The translations under genes were made by a program, and so were the position numbers. Shown here one piece after another: positions 56,623 to 64,000 of a stretch of DNA of 64,000 nt. The notes under the pieces were generated by a model, which was not told the origin of the DNA, made no database searches, and saw only the letters and a list, made by a program, of their open reading frames with translations. This DNA is from Sphingomonas citri (GTDB taxonomy: Bacteria; Pseudomonadota; Alphaproteobacteria; Sphingomonadales; Sphingomonadaceae): NCBI RefSeq assembly GCF_019429485.1, contig NZ_JAHXZN010000013.1, positions 1 through 64,000 on the forward strand, given 5' to 3'. Each line of letters begins with the position of its first letter. Positions within the stretch are counted from its first letter, which is position 1.

Positions 56623-57945
56623 ATGACCGTCATCCCCGCCGCCGCGCCGCCCGCCGCGCCGCGCCCCTTCTACCAGCATCTCTACGTCCAGGTGCTGATC
56701 GCGATCGTCGCGGGCGCGCTGCTCGGCCATTTCCAGCCGACGCTCGGCGCCGCGCTCAAACCGCTCGGCGATGCCTTCATCAAGCTGGTGAAGATGGTGA
56801 TCGCACCGGTCATCTTCCTCACCCTGGTGAGCGGCATCGCGGGGCTGAGCGAGCTCCGCTCGGCCGGGCGGATCGCGCTCAAGGCGTTCGGCTATTTCCT
56901 CTTCTTCTCGACGCTGGCGCTGGTGGTCGGGCTGATCGTCGCCAATGTCGTCCAGCCCGGCGCGGGCATGAACGTCGATCCCGCCACGCTCGATACCGGC
57001 GCGGTGAAGGACTATGCCGCCAAGGCGCACGAGACCTCGCTGATCGGCTTCCTGCTCGCGATCATCCCGACCACGCTCGTCTCCGCGCTGGCACAGGACA
57101 ATATCCTGCAGGTGCTGCTGGTGGCGATCCTGTTCGGCGTATCGATCAGCCTCGTCGGCGCGCCGGCGCGGCCGGTTCTCGACCTCGTCGAGCGGCTCAA
57201 CCTCGTCGTCTTCAAGGTCGTCGCCATCCTGATGCGTGCGGCGCCGATCGGCGCGTTCGGCGCGATCGCCTTCACCGTCGGAAAATATGGCGCAGGCAGC
57301 CTGGTCAACCTCGGCGGGCTGGTGCTGACCTTCTACGCCACCTCGCTGATCTTCGTGCTGGGCGTGCTGGGCGTGGTGGCGCGGCTGCACGGTTTCTCGA
57401 TCCTGCGGCTGATCGCCTATCTAAAGGGCGAGCTGCTGCTGGTGCTCGGCACCTCCTCGTCCGAGCCGGCGCTGCCGGGGCTGCTCACCAAGCTGGAGGC
57501 GGCCGGGTGCGATCGCGGCGTGGTCGGGCTGGTGGTGCCGACGGGCTATTCGTTCAACCTCGACGGCACCAACATCTACATGACGCTGGCGGCGCTGTTC
57601 ATCGCGCAGGCGTGCAACGTCGACCTCACGCTCGGCCAGCAGCTGCTGCTGCTCGCGGTGGCGATGCTCTCGTCCAAGGGAGCGGCCGGGGTGACCGGCG
57701 CCGGCTTCATCACGCTGGCGGCGACACTGTCGATCGTCCCGACCGTGCCGGTTGCGGGCATGGCGCTGATCCTCGGGGTCGACCGCTTCATGAGCGAGTG
57801 TCGCAGCCTGACCAATTTCGTCGGCAACGCGGTGGCCGCGATCGTGGTGGCGCGCTGGGAGAACAAGCTGGACCGCGCGCGACTCGACTCAGCGTTGCGC
57901 GGGGACGTGGCGCTGTCGGACACGGCGCCGCTCGCCGCCGAATGA
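56623..57945 (+). CDS. dctA: C4-dicarboxylate:cation symporter, DctA type
   Basis: A 440-residue DAACS-family transporter: N-terminal helix LYVQVLIAIVAGALLGHFQP, then FIKLVKMVIAPVIFLTLVSGIAG. The serine-rich hairpin is GTSSSEPALPGLLTKLE near 275-290, GYSFNLDGTNIYMTLAALFIAQA near 307-330, and the final RSLTNFVGNAVAAIVVARWE. The SSSE/NLDGT combination is what DctA proteins carry. It imports succinate, fumarate or malate with protons or sodium. It is divergent from fumC. No dctBD two-component genes are seen. Confidence 0.92.
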   Translation: MTVIPAAAPPAAPRPFYQHLYVQVLIAIVAGALLGHFQPTLGAALKPLGDAFIKLVKMVIAPVIFLTLVSGIAGLSELRSAGRIALKAFGYFLFFSTLALVVGLIVANVVQPGAGMNVDPATLDTGAVKDYAAKAHETSLIGFLLAIIPTTLVSALAQDNILQVLLVAILFGVSISLVGAPARPVLDLVERLNLVVFKVVAILMRAAPIGAFGAIAFTVGKYGAGSLVNLGGLVLTFYATSLIFVLGVLGVVARLHGFSILRLIAYLKGELLLVLGTSSSEPALPGLLTKLEAAGCDRGVVGLVVPTGYSFNLDGTNIYMTLAALFIAQACNVDLTLGQQLLLLAVAMLSSKGAAGVTGAGFITLAATLSIVPTVPVAGMALILGVDRFMSECRSLTNFVGNAVAAIVVARWENKLDRARLDSALRGDVALSDTAPLAAE

Positions 57946-58259
57946 TCGCTTCGATCAATGGTTACCAACCATCTCATTTGATCTGCATCATCAGCGGAGC
58001 AACATATTGTCTCGGGGAAGGCAGAAGGCGCAATGTGATTACCGCTTTGGGCATATGCCGCTAAGCTGAACTCTAGGTGACGAAAAGATCATCTACCAAC
58101 CATATTGGGTAAAAGGCACCTGTGCGACAGTCCCACTTCACCGTATAATGTACTCATTCCGCTGAAAAAGGCTTTGCGGGGGCGGCGGGTTGCACGGGCT
58201 ATGCAGGGAGCTCGTGCAACCATTGGGAAACGCCGACACTCGTCCGTCTTTATCCGGGA
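57946..58259. promoter_or_regulatory. AT-richer leader/promoter region before the duplicated-HTH gene
   Basis: This 314-base gap is clearly less GC-rich than its neighbours. TATAAT at 58144-58149 is a perfect -10 box about 115 bases before the next ATG. TACCAACCAT occurs twice (57963-57972 and 58094-58103); the first copy lies within the palindrome ATGGTT-ACC-AACCAT (57958-57972). No gene is visible. Confidence 0.5.
58188..58221 (+). other. Leader hairpin with 13-base arms
   Basis: GGTTGCACGGGCT and AGCTCGTGCAACC pair over 13 positions (one G-U) with loop ATGCAGGG. It lies between the -10 box and the ATG at 58260, so it would fold in the 5' untranslated RNA. No T-run follows, making a terminator unlikely. 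Confidence 0.55.
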
Positions 58260-59261
58260 ATGATTGTCTTGACGGCGATGGTTACTGAAGGTGAAAGGAC
58301 CAGCACGGTGCCGAATTACGCGACGGCCGCGCGACGTCAGACTGACATGCCCCCGGCTCATGCCAGCGTTCGTCTCTCGATGCCCATTCATCAGAAGGTG
58401 CGGCTGATCGCCGAGCTGCATACCGGCATCAACGTCGCCATGCTGCGGCCGCTGCGCGGCAACGTCGATCGTCTGCTCGTCCTGGCGCTGCTGATGCGCA
58501 CCGCGCTGACCAAGCCCGAGCGCGACGGCGCGATCTCGATCCACTCGGCGGCGCTGTCGCTGGGGCGGCCGTTCGAGACGGTGCGCCGCCACATCGCCGC
58601 ACTGATCGACTCGGGGCTTTGCCATCGGATCGACGCCGGTGTCACCATGTCGCCGCGCTTCTGGCGCAGCCGCTTCATCAAGGCCAAGCTGCGCTACGCG
58701 CACGATTGCTTCGTCCGCTTCGTGGCCGATGCGACGGCCGCGGGCGCGATCGAGCTGCCGACGATGCGTTCGGTCGGCCATTTCACCGAGATCGACGGGG
58801 TGTGCGGGCTGCTCGACCTGATGCTGGCGCTGGTCGATCAGAACCGCAACCTGTTCCCCGAGGCGGTCGATACCGCGATCTTCTCCGCGATCCTCCACGC
58901 CAACACGCAGCGCTTCGCCGCCGAGGGCGGCACGCTGGCGGCGCGTGGCGAGAGCGGCGCGAGCTTCCGCCAGAGCCATGCCGTACGCGTCGCCGCGATC
59001 GCGCGCGCGCTGTCCCTACCCGACACCACGGTACGCCGCCGCATCGCCGCGATGACGGGGCCGAGCGGGCCGCTCATGCGCACGCGCTCGGGCACGCTGG
59101 TCGATCCGGCCTGGCTCGAACGCGCCAGCGCGATGGCGTGCGAGGCCCGTCACGGCTCGATGCAGCTGATCCTCAACCGCGTCGCCGCGGCGGGCTTCCC
59201 CTTCCACGCGCCCGCCTCGGCCTATCTGGGCGGACGACCGGAGAGCCCGCGGATCGACTGA
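58260..59261 (+). CDS. Protein with duplicated helix-turn-helix, unknown function
   Basis: A 333-residue protein I do not recognise. It contains two similar helix-turn-helix-like units. One spans about residues 93-121, with SLGRPFETVRRHIAAL at 100-115. The other spans about 243-275, with SLPDTTVRRRIAAM at 252-265; the spacing S-L-x-x-(T)VRR-x-IAA is shared. The middle (about 140-235) is mostly helical. A DNA-binding regulator with tandem winged helices seems likely, but no effector domain is recognised. Start is uncertain: 58260 or internal ATGs at 58278 or 58347 are all possible. It stands alone next to dctA. Confidence 0.7.
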   Translation: MIVLTAMVTEGERTSTVPNYATAARRQTDMPPAHASVRLSMPIHQKVRLIAELHTGINVAMLRPLRGNVDRLLVLALLMRTALTKPERDGAISIHSAALSLGRPFETVRRHIAALIDSGLCHRIDAGVTMSPRFWRSRFIKAKLRYAHDCFVRFVADATAAGAIELPTMRSVGHFTEIDGVCGLLDLMLALVDQNRNLFPEAVDTAIFSAILHANTQRFAAEGGTLAARGESGASFRQSHAVRVAAIARALSLPDTTVRRRIAAMTGPSGPLMRTRSGTLVDPAWLERASAMACEARHGSMQLILNRVAAAGFPFHAPASAYLGGRPESPRID

Positions 59262-59270
59262 GCGGAGCGC

Positions 59271-60332
59271 TCAGCCGCGCGGCGGGCGCGGCGCCAGCGC
59301 AGAGAGCACGCCGCGCATCGTGCGGACCTCCTGGCTGTTCCAGCCGGGCTTGGTCAGCATCGTCCGCAGCGTGCGACGCGACGCGGGTGCGCGGTCGAGC
59401 GGGAAGAAATAGCCCGCCTCGTCGAGCAGCGCGTCGAGCTGCGCGATCATGCCGTCCAGCTCCTGCTGCGGCGCGGGCGGGGCGAGCTCGGTCTCGGGCG
59501 GGCTGGCGAGCGCCTGCCCCTTCGACCACTCATAGGCGACCAGGATCACCGCCTGGGCGAGGTTGAGGCTGCCGAACTCGGGGTTGATCGGCACGGTGAC
59601 GATCGTCCGCGCCACCGCGACGTCGTCGGTCTCGAGACCCGATCGTTCGGGGCCGAACAGGATCGCCGACCGGCCGGCGTCGGCGTGGATCGCGCGCGCG
59701 GCGACCTCTGGGGTGACGACGGGCTTGGTGACTCCGCGCTTGCGCACCGTGGTGGCATAGACATGGGCGCAGTCGGCGACCGCCTCGGCGACGCTGTCAT
59801 ACACGAGCGCGCGCTCGAGCACGACGTCGGCGCCCGAGGCGGCGGGGCCGGCCTGCGGATTGGGCCAGCCGTCGCGTGGTGCGACGAGCCGCAGCTCGGT
59901 CAGCCCGAAGTTGAGCATCGCCCGCGCGGCCTTGCCGATGTTCTCGCCCAGCTGCGGGCGGACGAGGACGATGACGGGGGGTGGGGCGGGCGACGCGCCA
60001 TGCCACCGTTCGCGCTGAGGAGAGGCTGAGCCTGTCGAAGCCTCGTCTCGAAGGGCTGACCGCCGTCCGAGTCGACTGATCGACGCCCAGTCCCCCGCAA
60101 CGAGCGCCTCCTTCTTGGCACGCGACCAACCCTTGATCTGCTGTTCGGCGGCGAGCGCATCGTCGCGACCCGGAAAGGCTTGTGACCAGACCAGTGTGAC
60201 GGGGCGTCGCTCACGCGTGTAGCCCGGCAGCTCGCCCGTCTGATGCTGGTCGATGCGCCGCTCAAGGTCGTCGGTGTGGCCCACGTAATAGCTGCCGTCG
60301 GCACAGCGGAGTAGGTAGGCGAAGAAGCTCAT
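59271..60332 (-). CDS. GIY-YIG domain fused in frame to TrmJ-like tRNA methyltransferase
   Basis: The 353-residue ORF has a GIY-YIG nuclease-like domain at 1-90 (FAYLLRCADGSYYVGHTDDLERR, then WSRAKKEALVAGDW), a linker RSALRDEASTGSASPQRER translated from a palindromic repeat, and a SPOUT methyltransferase domain from about 118 (VIVLVRPQLGENIGKAARAMLNFG; FGPERSGL; NPEFGSLNLAQAV). That domain matches TrmJ, which 2'-O-methylates tRNA position 32. No ATG, GTG or TTG exists in this frame between the two domains. One extra base in the G6 run at 59976-59981 would join the methyltransferase to an ATG at 60001 (MARRPPHPP). So either a genuine fusion, a recent frameshift or a homopolymer sequencing error. 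It is downstream of nrdR. Start ATG at 60332. Confidence 0.75.
   Translation of the reverse strand: MSFFAYLLRCADGSYYVGHTDDLERRIDQHQTGELPGYTRERRPVTLVWSQAFPGRDDALAAEQQIKGWSRAKKEALVAGDWASISRLGRRSALRDEASTGSASPQRERWHGASPAPPPVIVLVRPQLGENIGKAARAMLNFGLTELRLVAPRDGWPNPQAGPAASGADVVLERALVYDSVAEAVADCAHVYATTVRKRGVTKPVVTPEVAARAIHADAGRSAILFGPERSGLETDDVAVARTIVTVPINPEFGSLNLAQAVILVAYEWSKGQALASPPETELAPPAPQQELDGMIAQLDALLDEAGYFFPLDRAPASRRTLRTMLTKPGWNSQEVRTMRGVLSALAPRPPRG
60006..60051 (-). repeat. 46-base palindromic-family repeat inside the fusion ORF
   Basis: Read on the minus strand it is nearly identical to the plus-strand copy at 60396-60441, differing at about two positions. It codes the linker of the fusion protein. 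Confidence 0.85.
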
Positions 60333-60395
60333 CACCGCGCTATGTGGCCCTCGTAGAGCTCAGGCAAGGGCGGTGGCGTTCGCGGTGGGAGCGCT

Positions 60396-60520
60396 TCGAG
60401 ACGAGGCTTCGGCAAGCTCAGCCTCTCCTCAGCGCGAACGGTAGGTTCGGGCCGCGGGCCTTGGAAGAGATCCGTTCGTGCTGAGCAGCCGCTGAGCTCG
60501 TCGAAGCGGCGTCTCGAAGC
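60396..60520. repeat. Inverted pair of the 46-base repeat
   Basis: Copy at 60396-60441 (TCGAGACGAGGCTTCGGCAA...) and a diverged copy in the opposite direction at 60472-60520. They sit in the 216-base gap between the fusion ORF and nrdR, which has no gene. Confidence 0.8.
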
Positions 60521-60548
60521 ACCGCGCAGTCCGCTCATGGCAGCGCCC

Positions 60549-61013
60549 TCACCCTTCCCGCCCGGCCTCCTCGACGCTGCCGGCGAACTCCTCGAAGTCG
60601 CGCGCCTCGCTGAAGTCGCGGTACACGCTGGCGAAGCGGATATAGGCAACCGAGTCGAGCCCCTTGAGCCCGTCCATCACCATCTCGCCGATGCGCTTGG
60701 CCGAGACCTCGGCGTCGCCGCTGGTCTCGAGCTGGCGCTGGATGCCGCTCACCAGTTTCTCGAGCTGGATCGGCTCCACCGGGCGCTTGCGCGCCGCGAT
60801 CGACACCGAGCGGAGCAGCTTCTCGCGGTCGAACGGCTCGCGGCGATGCTCGCTCTTCACCACGGTCAGCTCGCGCAGCTGGATCCGCTCGAAGGTGGTG
60901 AAGCGCGCGGCGCAGCCCTCGCACTGGCGCCGGCGCCGGATCGCCGCCCCGTCGTCGGTGGGGCGGCTGTCCTTCACCTGGCTCGCGTCATGGCCGCAGA
61001 ACGGGCAGCGCAT
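60549..61013 (-). CDS. nrdR: Transcriptional repressor NrdR
   Basis: NrdR senses ATP/dATP and represses ribonucleotide reductase genes. The 154-residue protein has the zinc ribbon C3/C6/C31/C34 (RCPFCGHD... RQCEGCAARF) and an ATP-cone domain from about 46 to 136, including LTVVKSEHRREPFDREKLLRSV. The usual C-terminal tail is intact. The small membrane protein gene lies 32 bases upstream on the same strand. No NrdR box is obvious in the window. Confidence 0.95.
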   Translation of the reverse strand: MRCPFCGHDASQVKDSRPTDDGAAIRRRRQCEGCAARFTTFERIQLRELTVVKSEHRREPFDREKLLRSVSIAARKRPVEPIQLEKLVSGIQRQLETSGDAEVSAKRIGEMVMDGLKGLDSVAYIRFASVYRDFSEARDFEEFAGSVEEAGREG

Positions 61014-61045
61014 CTCAGTCCTTCACCCGTCCCGGTAGGCGGCGC

Positions 61046-61243
61046 TCACAGCCCGCTTTTCTTGGTGCCCTTGTGATAGGCATAGGCCGCGCCCGCGATC
61101 GCGCCGAACACCGGGCCGATGAAGGGCACCGGGATGGCGACCACCGCGCCGAGCGCGCCCCATTTGGCCATGCTCTTGCCCAGCCCGGGCGTGCCCTGCA
61201 CGTTGCTCTGCACCTCGCGGGCCTTCTCGTCGATCGACGCCAT
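61046..61243 (-). CDS. Small membrane protein, unknown
   Basis: A 65-residue protein with one hydrophobic hairpin-like stretch (residues 27-56, WGALGAVVAIPVPFIGPVFGAIAGAAYAYHKG) rich in Gly, Ala and Pro, a charged N-terminus (MASIDEKAREVQSN) and a basic C-terminus (KGTKKSGL). No family recognised. It lies 12 bases downstream of glyA and 32 bases upstream of nrdR, so it may be co-transcribed. Being short, its reality rests on codon-like structure and position. Confidence 0.6.
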   Translation of the reverse strand: MASIDEKAREVQSNVQGTPGLGKSMAKWGALGAVVAIPVPFIGPVFGAIAGAAYAYHKGTKKSGL

Positions 61244-61255
61244 CGGCGAACCTCC

Positions 61256-62563
61256 TTATTGGTAGATCGGGAAACGCGCGCACAGCGCACGCACGCGGTC
61301 CCGAACGCTCGCCTCGACCTGCGGGTCCCCCGCCTCGCCCTTCTGCGCCAGCCCATCGAGCACGTCGGCCACCATGTTGCCGATCTCGCGGAACTCGCCC
61401 GTGCCGAAGCCGCGCGTCGTGCCCGCGGGCGAGCCGACGCGGATGCCGCTGGTCTTCACCGGGGGCAAAGGATCGTTGGGGATGCCGTTCTTGTTGCAGG
61501 TGATGCCCGCGCGCTCCAGCGCCTCGTCGGCGTCGCGGCCGGTGACGCCCAGCGGGGTGAGATCGACCAGCGCCAGGTGCGTGTCGGTGCCGCCCGAGAC
61601 CAGGTCGGCGCCGCGCTCCTTCAGCGTCGCCGCGAGCACCTTGGCATTCTCCACCACCGCGGCCGCATAGCCGCGGAACTCGGGGCGCAGCGCCTCGCCG
61701 AACGCCACCGCCTTGGCGGCGATGACGTGCATCAGCGGGCCGCCCTGCAGCCCGGGGAAGACCGCCGAGTTGATCTTCTTGGCGATGGCCTCGTCGTCGG
61801 TCAGGATCATGCCGCCGCGCGGGCCGCGCAGCGTCTTGTGCGTGGTGGTGGTGACGACGTGCGCGTGGCCGAACGGGGTCGGGTGGACACCGCCCGCGAC
61901 CAGACCGGCGAAATGCGCCATGTCGACCATGAAGGTCGCACCGACCTGGTCGGCGATGGCGCGGAAGCGTGCGAAATCGATGTGGCGCGGATAGGCCGAG
62001 CCGCCCGCGATGATCACCCGCGGCTTGTGCTCGGCGGCGAGCCGCTCGACCGCGTCATAGTCGATCAGATGCGTCTCGGCGTCGACGCCGTACTGCACCG
62101 CGTTGAACCACTTGCCGCTCAGCGCCGCGCGCGCGCCGTGGGTGAGGTGGCCGCCGGCGTCGAGGCTGAGCCCCAGGATCGTGTCGCCCGGCTTGGCCAG
62201 CGCGAGCATCACCGCGCCGTTGGCCTGCGCGCCGGAGTGCGGCTGCACGTTGACGAAGCCGCAGCCGAACAGCTGCTTGGCGCGGTCGATCGCGAGCTGC
62301 TCGACCTCGTCCGACGGGTGGCAGCCCTGGTAATAGCGCTTGCCCGGGTACCCTTCCGCATATTTGTTGGTGAAGACCGAGCCCTGCGCCTCGAGCACCG
62401 CGCGGCTGACGATATTCTCGCTCGCGATCAGCTCGATCTGGGTCTGCTCGCGGGTCAGCTCATGCTCCACGCCGGCGAACACCGCGGGATCGGCCTCGGC
62501 GAGGCCGCGATCGAAGAAACCGCTCGGCGCCGTGCTGAGCTGGTGGGCGGGGTTGGTGCTCAT
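61256..62563 (-). CDS. glyA: Serine hydroxymethyltransferase
   Basis: PLP enzyme interconverting serine and glycine and supplying one-carbon units to folate. The 435-residue protein has IASENIVSRAVLEAQGS, the PLP lysine in VVTTTHKTLRGPRGG, and the C-terminal GTDTHLALVDLT and GIRVGSPAGTTRGF. The ATG overlaps the rpiB stop (ATGA), the basis for the start. The order rpiB-glyA-(small protein)-nrdR is, to my memory, common in sphingomonads. Confidence 0.97.
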   Translation of the reverse strand: MSTNPAHQLSTAPSGFFDRGLAEADPAVFAGVEHELTREQTQIELIASENIVSRAVLEAQGSVFTNKYAEGYPGKRYYQGCHPSDEVEQLAIDRAKQLFGCGFVNVQPHSGAQANGAVMLALAKPGDTILGLSLDAGGHLTHGARAALSGKWFNAVQYGVDAETHLIDYDAVERLAAEHKPRVIIAGGSAYPRHIDFARFRAIADQVGATFMVDMAHFAGLVAGGVHPTPFGHAHVVTTTTHKTLRGPRGGMILTDDEAIAKKINSAVFPGLQGGPLMHVIAAKAVAFGEALRPEFRGYAAAVVENAKVLAATLKERGADLVSGGTDTHLALVDLTPLGVTGRDADEALERAGITCNKNGIPNDPLPPVKTSGIRVGSPAGTTRGFGTGEFREIGNMVADVLDGLAQKGEAGDPQVEASVRDRVRALCARFPIYQ

Positions 62564-62994
62564 ACGGGCTCCTTGAGCATGTCGACGCGGGCGGCGTGGC
62601 GCCCGCCGAGGAAGTCGGTCGCCAGGAAGGTGGCGACGCACTGCTTGGCCATGTCGAGGCCGATCAGTCGCGCGCCGAGCGCGATCGCGTTGACGTCGTT
62701 GTGGCTGCGCGCGAGCGCGGCGGAATAGGGCTCCGACACCAGGGCGCAGCGCACCGCCGGGTTGCGGTTGGCCGCGATCATGATGCCGATGCCCGAGCCG
62801 CACAGCGCGACGCCGCGCTCGACCCGGCCCGAGGCGAGCGCCTCGGCGAGGACGCGGCCATAGTCGGGATAGTCGACGCTGGCGGTGCCGTCGGTGCCGA
62901 GATCGGTGACGGCGTGGCCCTGCTCGTTGAGCCAGGCCTTGAGCTCCTGCTTGAGCGCGAAGCCGGCATGGTCGGTGGCGATGGCGACTCGCAC
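62560..62994 (-). CDS. rpiB: Ribose 5-phosphate isomerase B
   Basis: Interconverts ribose 5-phosphate and ribulose 5-phosphate in the pentose phosphate pathway. The 144-residue protein has MRVAIATDHAGFALKQEL, the catalytic cysteine in ALCGSGIGIMIAANR, and SHNDVNAIALGARLIG, which mark the RpiB/LacAB family. It heads the glyA run and overlaps glyA by four bases. Confidence 0.94.
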   Translation of the reverse strand: MRVAIATDHAGFALKQELKAWLNEQGHAVTDLGTDGTASVDYPDYGRVLAEALASGRVERGVALCGSGIGIMIAANRNPAVRCALVSEPYSAALARSHNDVNAIALGARLIGLDMAKQCVATFLATDFLGGRHAARVDMLKEPV

Positions 62995-63093
62995 GGGATC
63001 ACTCCTCCGGGCGCGGGCGGACGATCGCCCGCGATCCTCGCCGGGTGCCCCCCGGCGCCGGCGCAGTCAAGCGCGAATGGGTCGTGGCGTGGC

Positions 63094-64000
63094 TTACCCC
63101 TTCTTCGCCGCGATGTAGCGATCGACCTGCTCCTCGAGCACGCCGAGCGGCAGCGCGCCCTGGCTCAGCACCGCCTCGTGGAAGTCGCGGATGTCGAACC
63201 TCGGCCCGAGTTCGCGCTCGGCGCGCGCGCGCAGTTCGGCGATCTTGAGCTGGCCGACCATGTAGCTGGTCGCCTGCCCCGGCCAGTTGAAATAGCGATC
63301 GACCTCGCGCGCGGTATCGGTGTCCGACACCGAGCTGTTGGTGCGGAAATAGGCGATCGCCTGGTCGCGCGTCCACCGCTTGGCATGGATGCCGGTGTCG
63401 AGCACCAGACGGATCGCGCGCCATACCTGCAGCGACAGCATGCCGAAGCGATCGTAGGGCGTCTTGTACACGCCCATCTCGTCCGCCAGCCGCTCCGAAT
63501 AGAGCCCCCAGCCCTCCATATAGGCGCCGTAGCCGCCGAACTTGCGGAACTTGGGCAGGTCGGTCAGCTCCTGCTGGCGCGCGATCTGAAAATGGTGCCC
63601 CGGCGCGCCCTCGTGCGCGGCGATGCCCGCGACCTGCACCTTCTGCGTCTGGTTCATGTCGACCAGGTTGACGTAGTAGATGCCCGGCCGCGTGCCGTCC
63701 GCCGAGGGCGGGTTGTAGAAAGCGGTGGAGGCGGTGCCCTCGCGCCACTTCTCGACCGCGCGCACCTCCAGCGGGGCCTTGGGCAGCACGCGGAAATAGC
63801 GCGGCGCCGCCGCCATCACGCCGGCGATCACGGCGCGCGCGTCGCCGAGATACTGTTCGCGGCCCGCGGCGGTGTTGGGATATTTGAGCGACGGGTCCGT
63901 GCGGACCTTGTCGAAGAACTGTTCCAGCGTGCCGGTGAAGCCGACCTGGCGCTTGACCGCTTCCATCTCGCCGCGGATCGCCGCCACCTGCCGGAGCCCG
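63094..64000 (-). CDS. DUF885 family protein, N-terminus beyond the window
   Basis: About 300 residues of the C-terminal part are in view, and the frame runs open off the right edge. The DUF885 signature HEGAPGHHFQIARQQEL holds an HExxxHH-like zinc site. YMEGWGLYSERLADEMGVY follows, with FNWPGQATSYMVGQLKI near the end. These proteins are M3/M32-like metallopeptidase relatives, often exported. Internal GTG at 63987 should not be taken as the true start. Sits upstream of rpiB with an ~100-base gap. Confidence 0.85.
   Translation of the reverse strand, partial: GLRQVAAIRGEMEAVKRQVGFTGTLEQFFDKVRTDPSLKYPNTAAGREQYLGDARAVIAGVMAAAPRYFRVLPKAPLEVRAVEKWREGTASTAFYNPPSADGTRPGIYYVNLVDMNQTQKVQVAGIAAHEGAPGHHFQIARQQELTDLPKFRKFGGYGAYMEGWGLYSERLADEMGVYKTPYDRFGMLSLQVWRAIRLVLDTGIHAKRWTRDQAIAYFRTNSSVSDTDTAREVDRYFNWPGQATSYMVGQLKIAELRARAERELGPRFDIRDFHEAVLSQGALPLGVLEEQVDRYIAAKKG

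Noticed and set aside
57946..58259. Attachment site or integration scar
   Set aside because: The AT-rich gap has short repeats, but no integrase, tRNA or matching distant repeat accompanies them.

Overview
The window looks like a chromosome segment of a high-GC sphingomonad (Sphingomonadaceae, probably Sphingomonas or a close relative). This rests on gene content and style: a DUF4167 protein, a phasin, a PEPxxWA-CTERM protein, a large TonB-dependent receptor, alphaproteobacterial RpoH-type promoters in front of dnaK and clpB, and many short GC-rich palindromic repeats between genes. No rRNA, tRNA, CRISPR array, transposase, integrase or phage gene was recognised. Genes are tightly packed, and many neighbours overlap by 4 bases (ATGA, GTGA or TTGA).

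Layout. 0.4-5.3 kb: CBS protein, then hisS-prfA-prmC and the DUF4167 protein (minus strand). 5.4-11.2 kb (plus): DUF1345 membrane protein, a two-gene GMC dehydrogenase, an M61 peptidase and ppa. 11.4-15.2 kb (minus): ispG, a VapBC module broken by frameshifts, then DMT exporter, acetyltransferase, SMR exporter and TfoX-like protein. 15.4-25.5 kb: acyltransferase, a penicillin acylase/D-aminoacylase pair, a TonB receptor, dienelactone hydrolase and GST. 25.7-31.8 kb (minus): an apparent D-glutamate/peptidoglycan amino-acid locus (DgcN-like, DgcA-like, DAACS symporter, LysR regulator, DacB). 31.9-38 kb: motAB, clpS, phasin, a DHA2 transporter and a sugar epimerase. 38.2-44.6 kb: clpB and a small glycosyltransferase cluster. 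44.7-49.7 kb: PEP-CTERM protein and a tripartite EmrAB/TolC-type efflux operon. 50-54.6 kb: dnaK, dnaJ, era and an NDUFS4-like gene. 54.9-58 kb: divergent fumC and a DctA-type C4-dicarboxylate carrier. 58.3-64 kb: an orphan protein with a duplicated helix-turn-helix, then rpiB-glyA-small membrane protein-nrdR and a GIY-YIG/TrmJ fusion ORF, with a DUF885 protein cut by the right edge.

The observations most worth following are: (1) an open reading frame joining a GIY-YIG domain to a tRNA methyltransferase through a translated palindromic repeat, with no usual start codon at the methyltransferase boundary; (2) the DgcN/DgcA-like locus with its transporter, regulator and D,D-carboxypeptidase; (3) an orphan duplicated-HTH protein behind a TATAAT box and a 13-bp leader hairpin; (4) a VapBC module in which both genes carry single-base frameshifts; (5) paired operator-like sites between the phasin and the DHA2 exporter; and (6) a family of palindromic repeats that fills intergenic gaps and reaches into at least two coding sequences. 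Functions come from motif reading and memory of families. No database search was possible.
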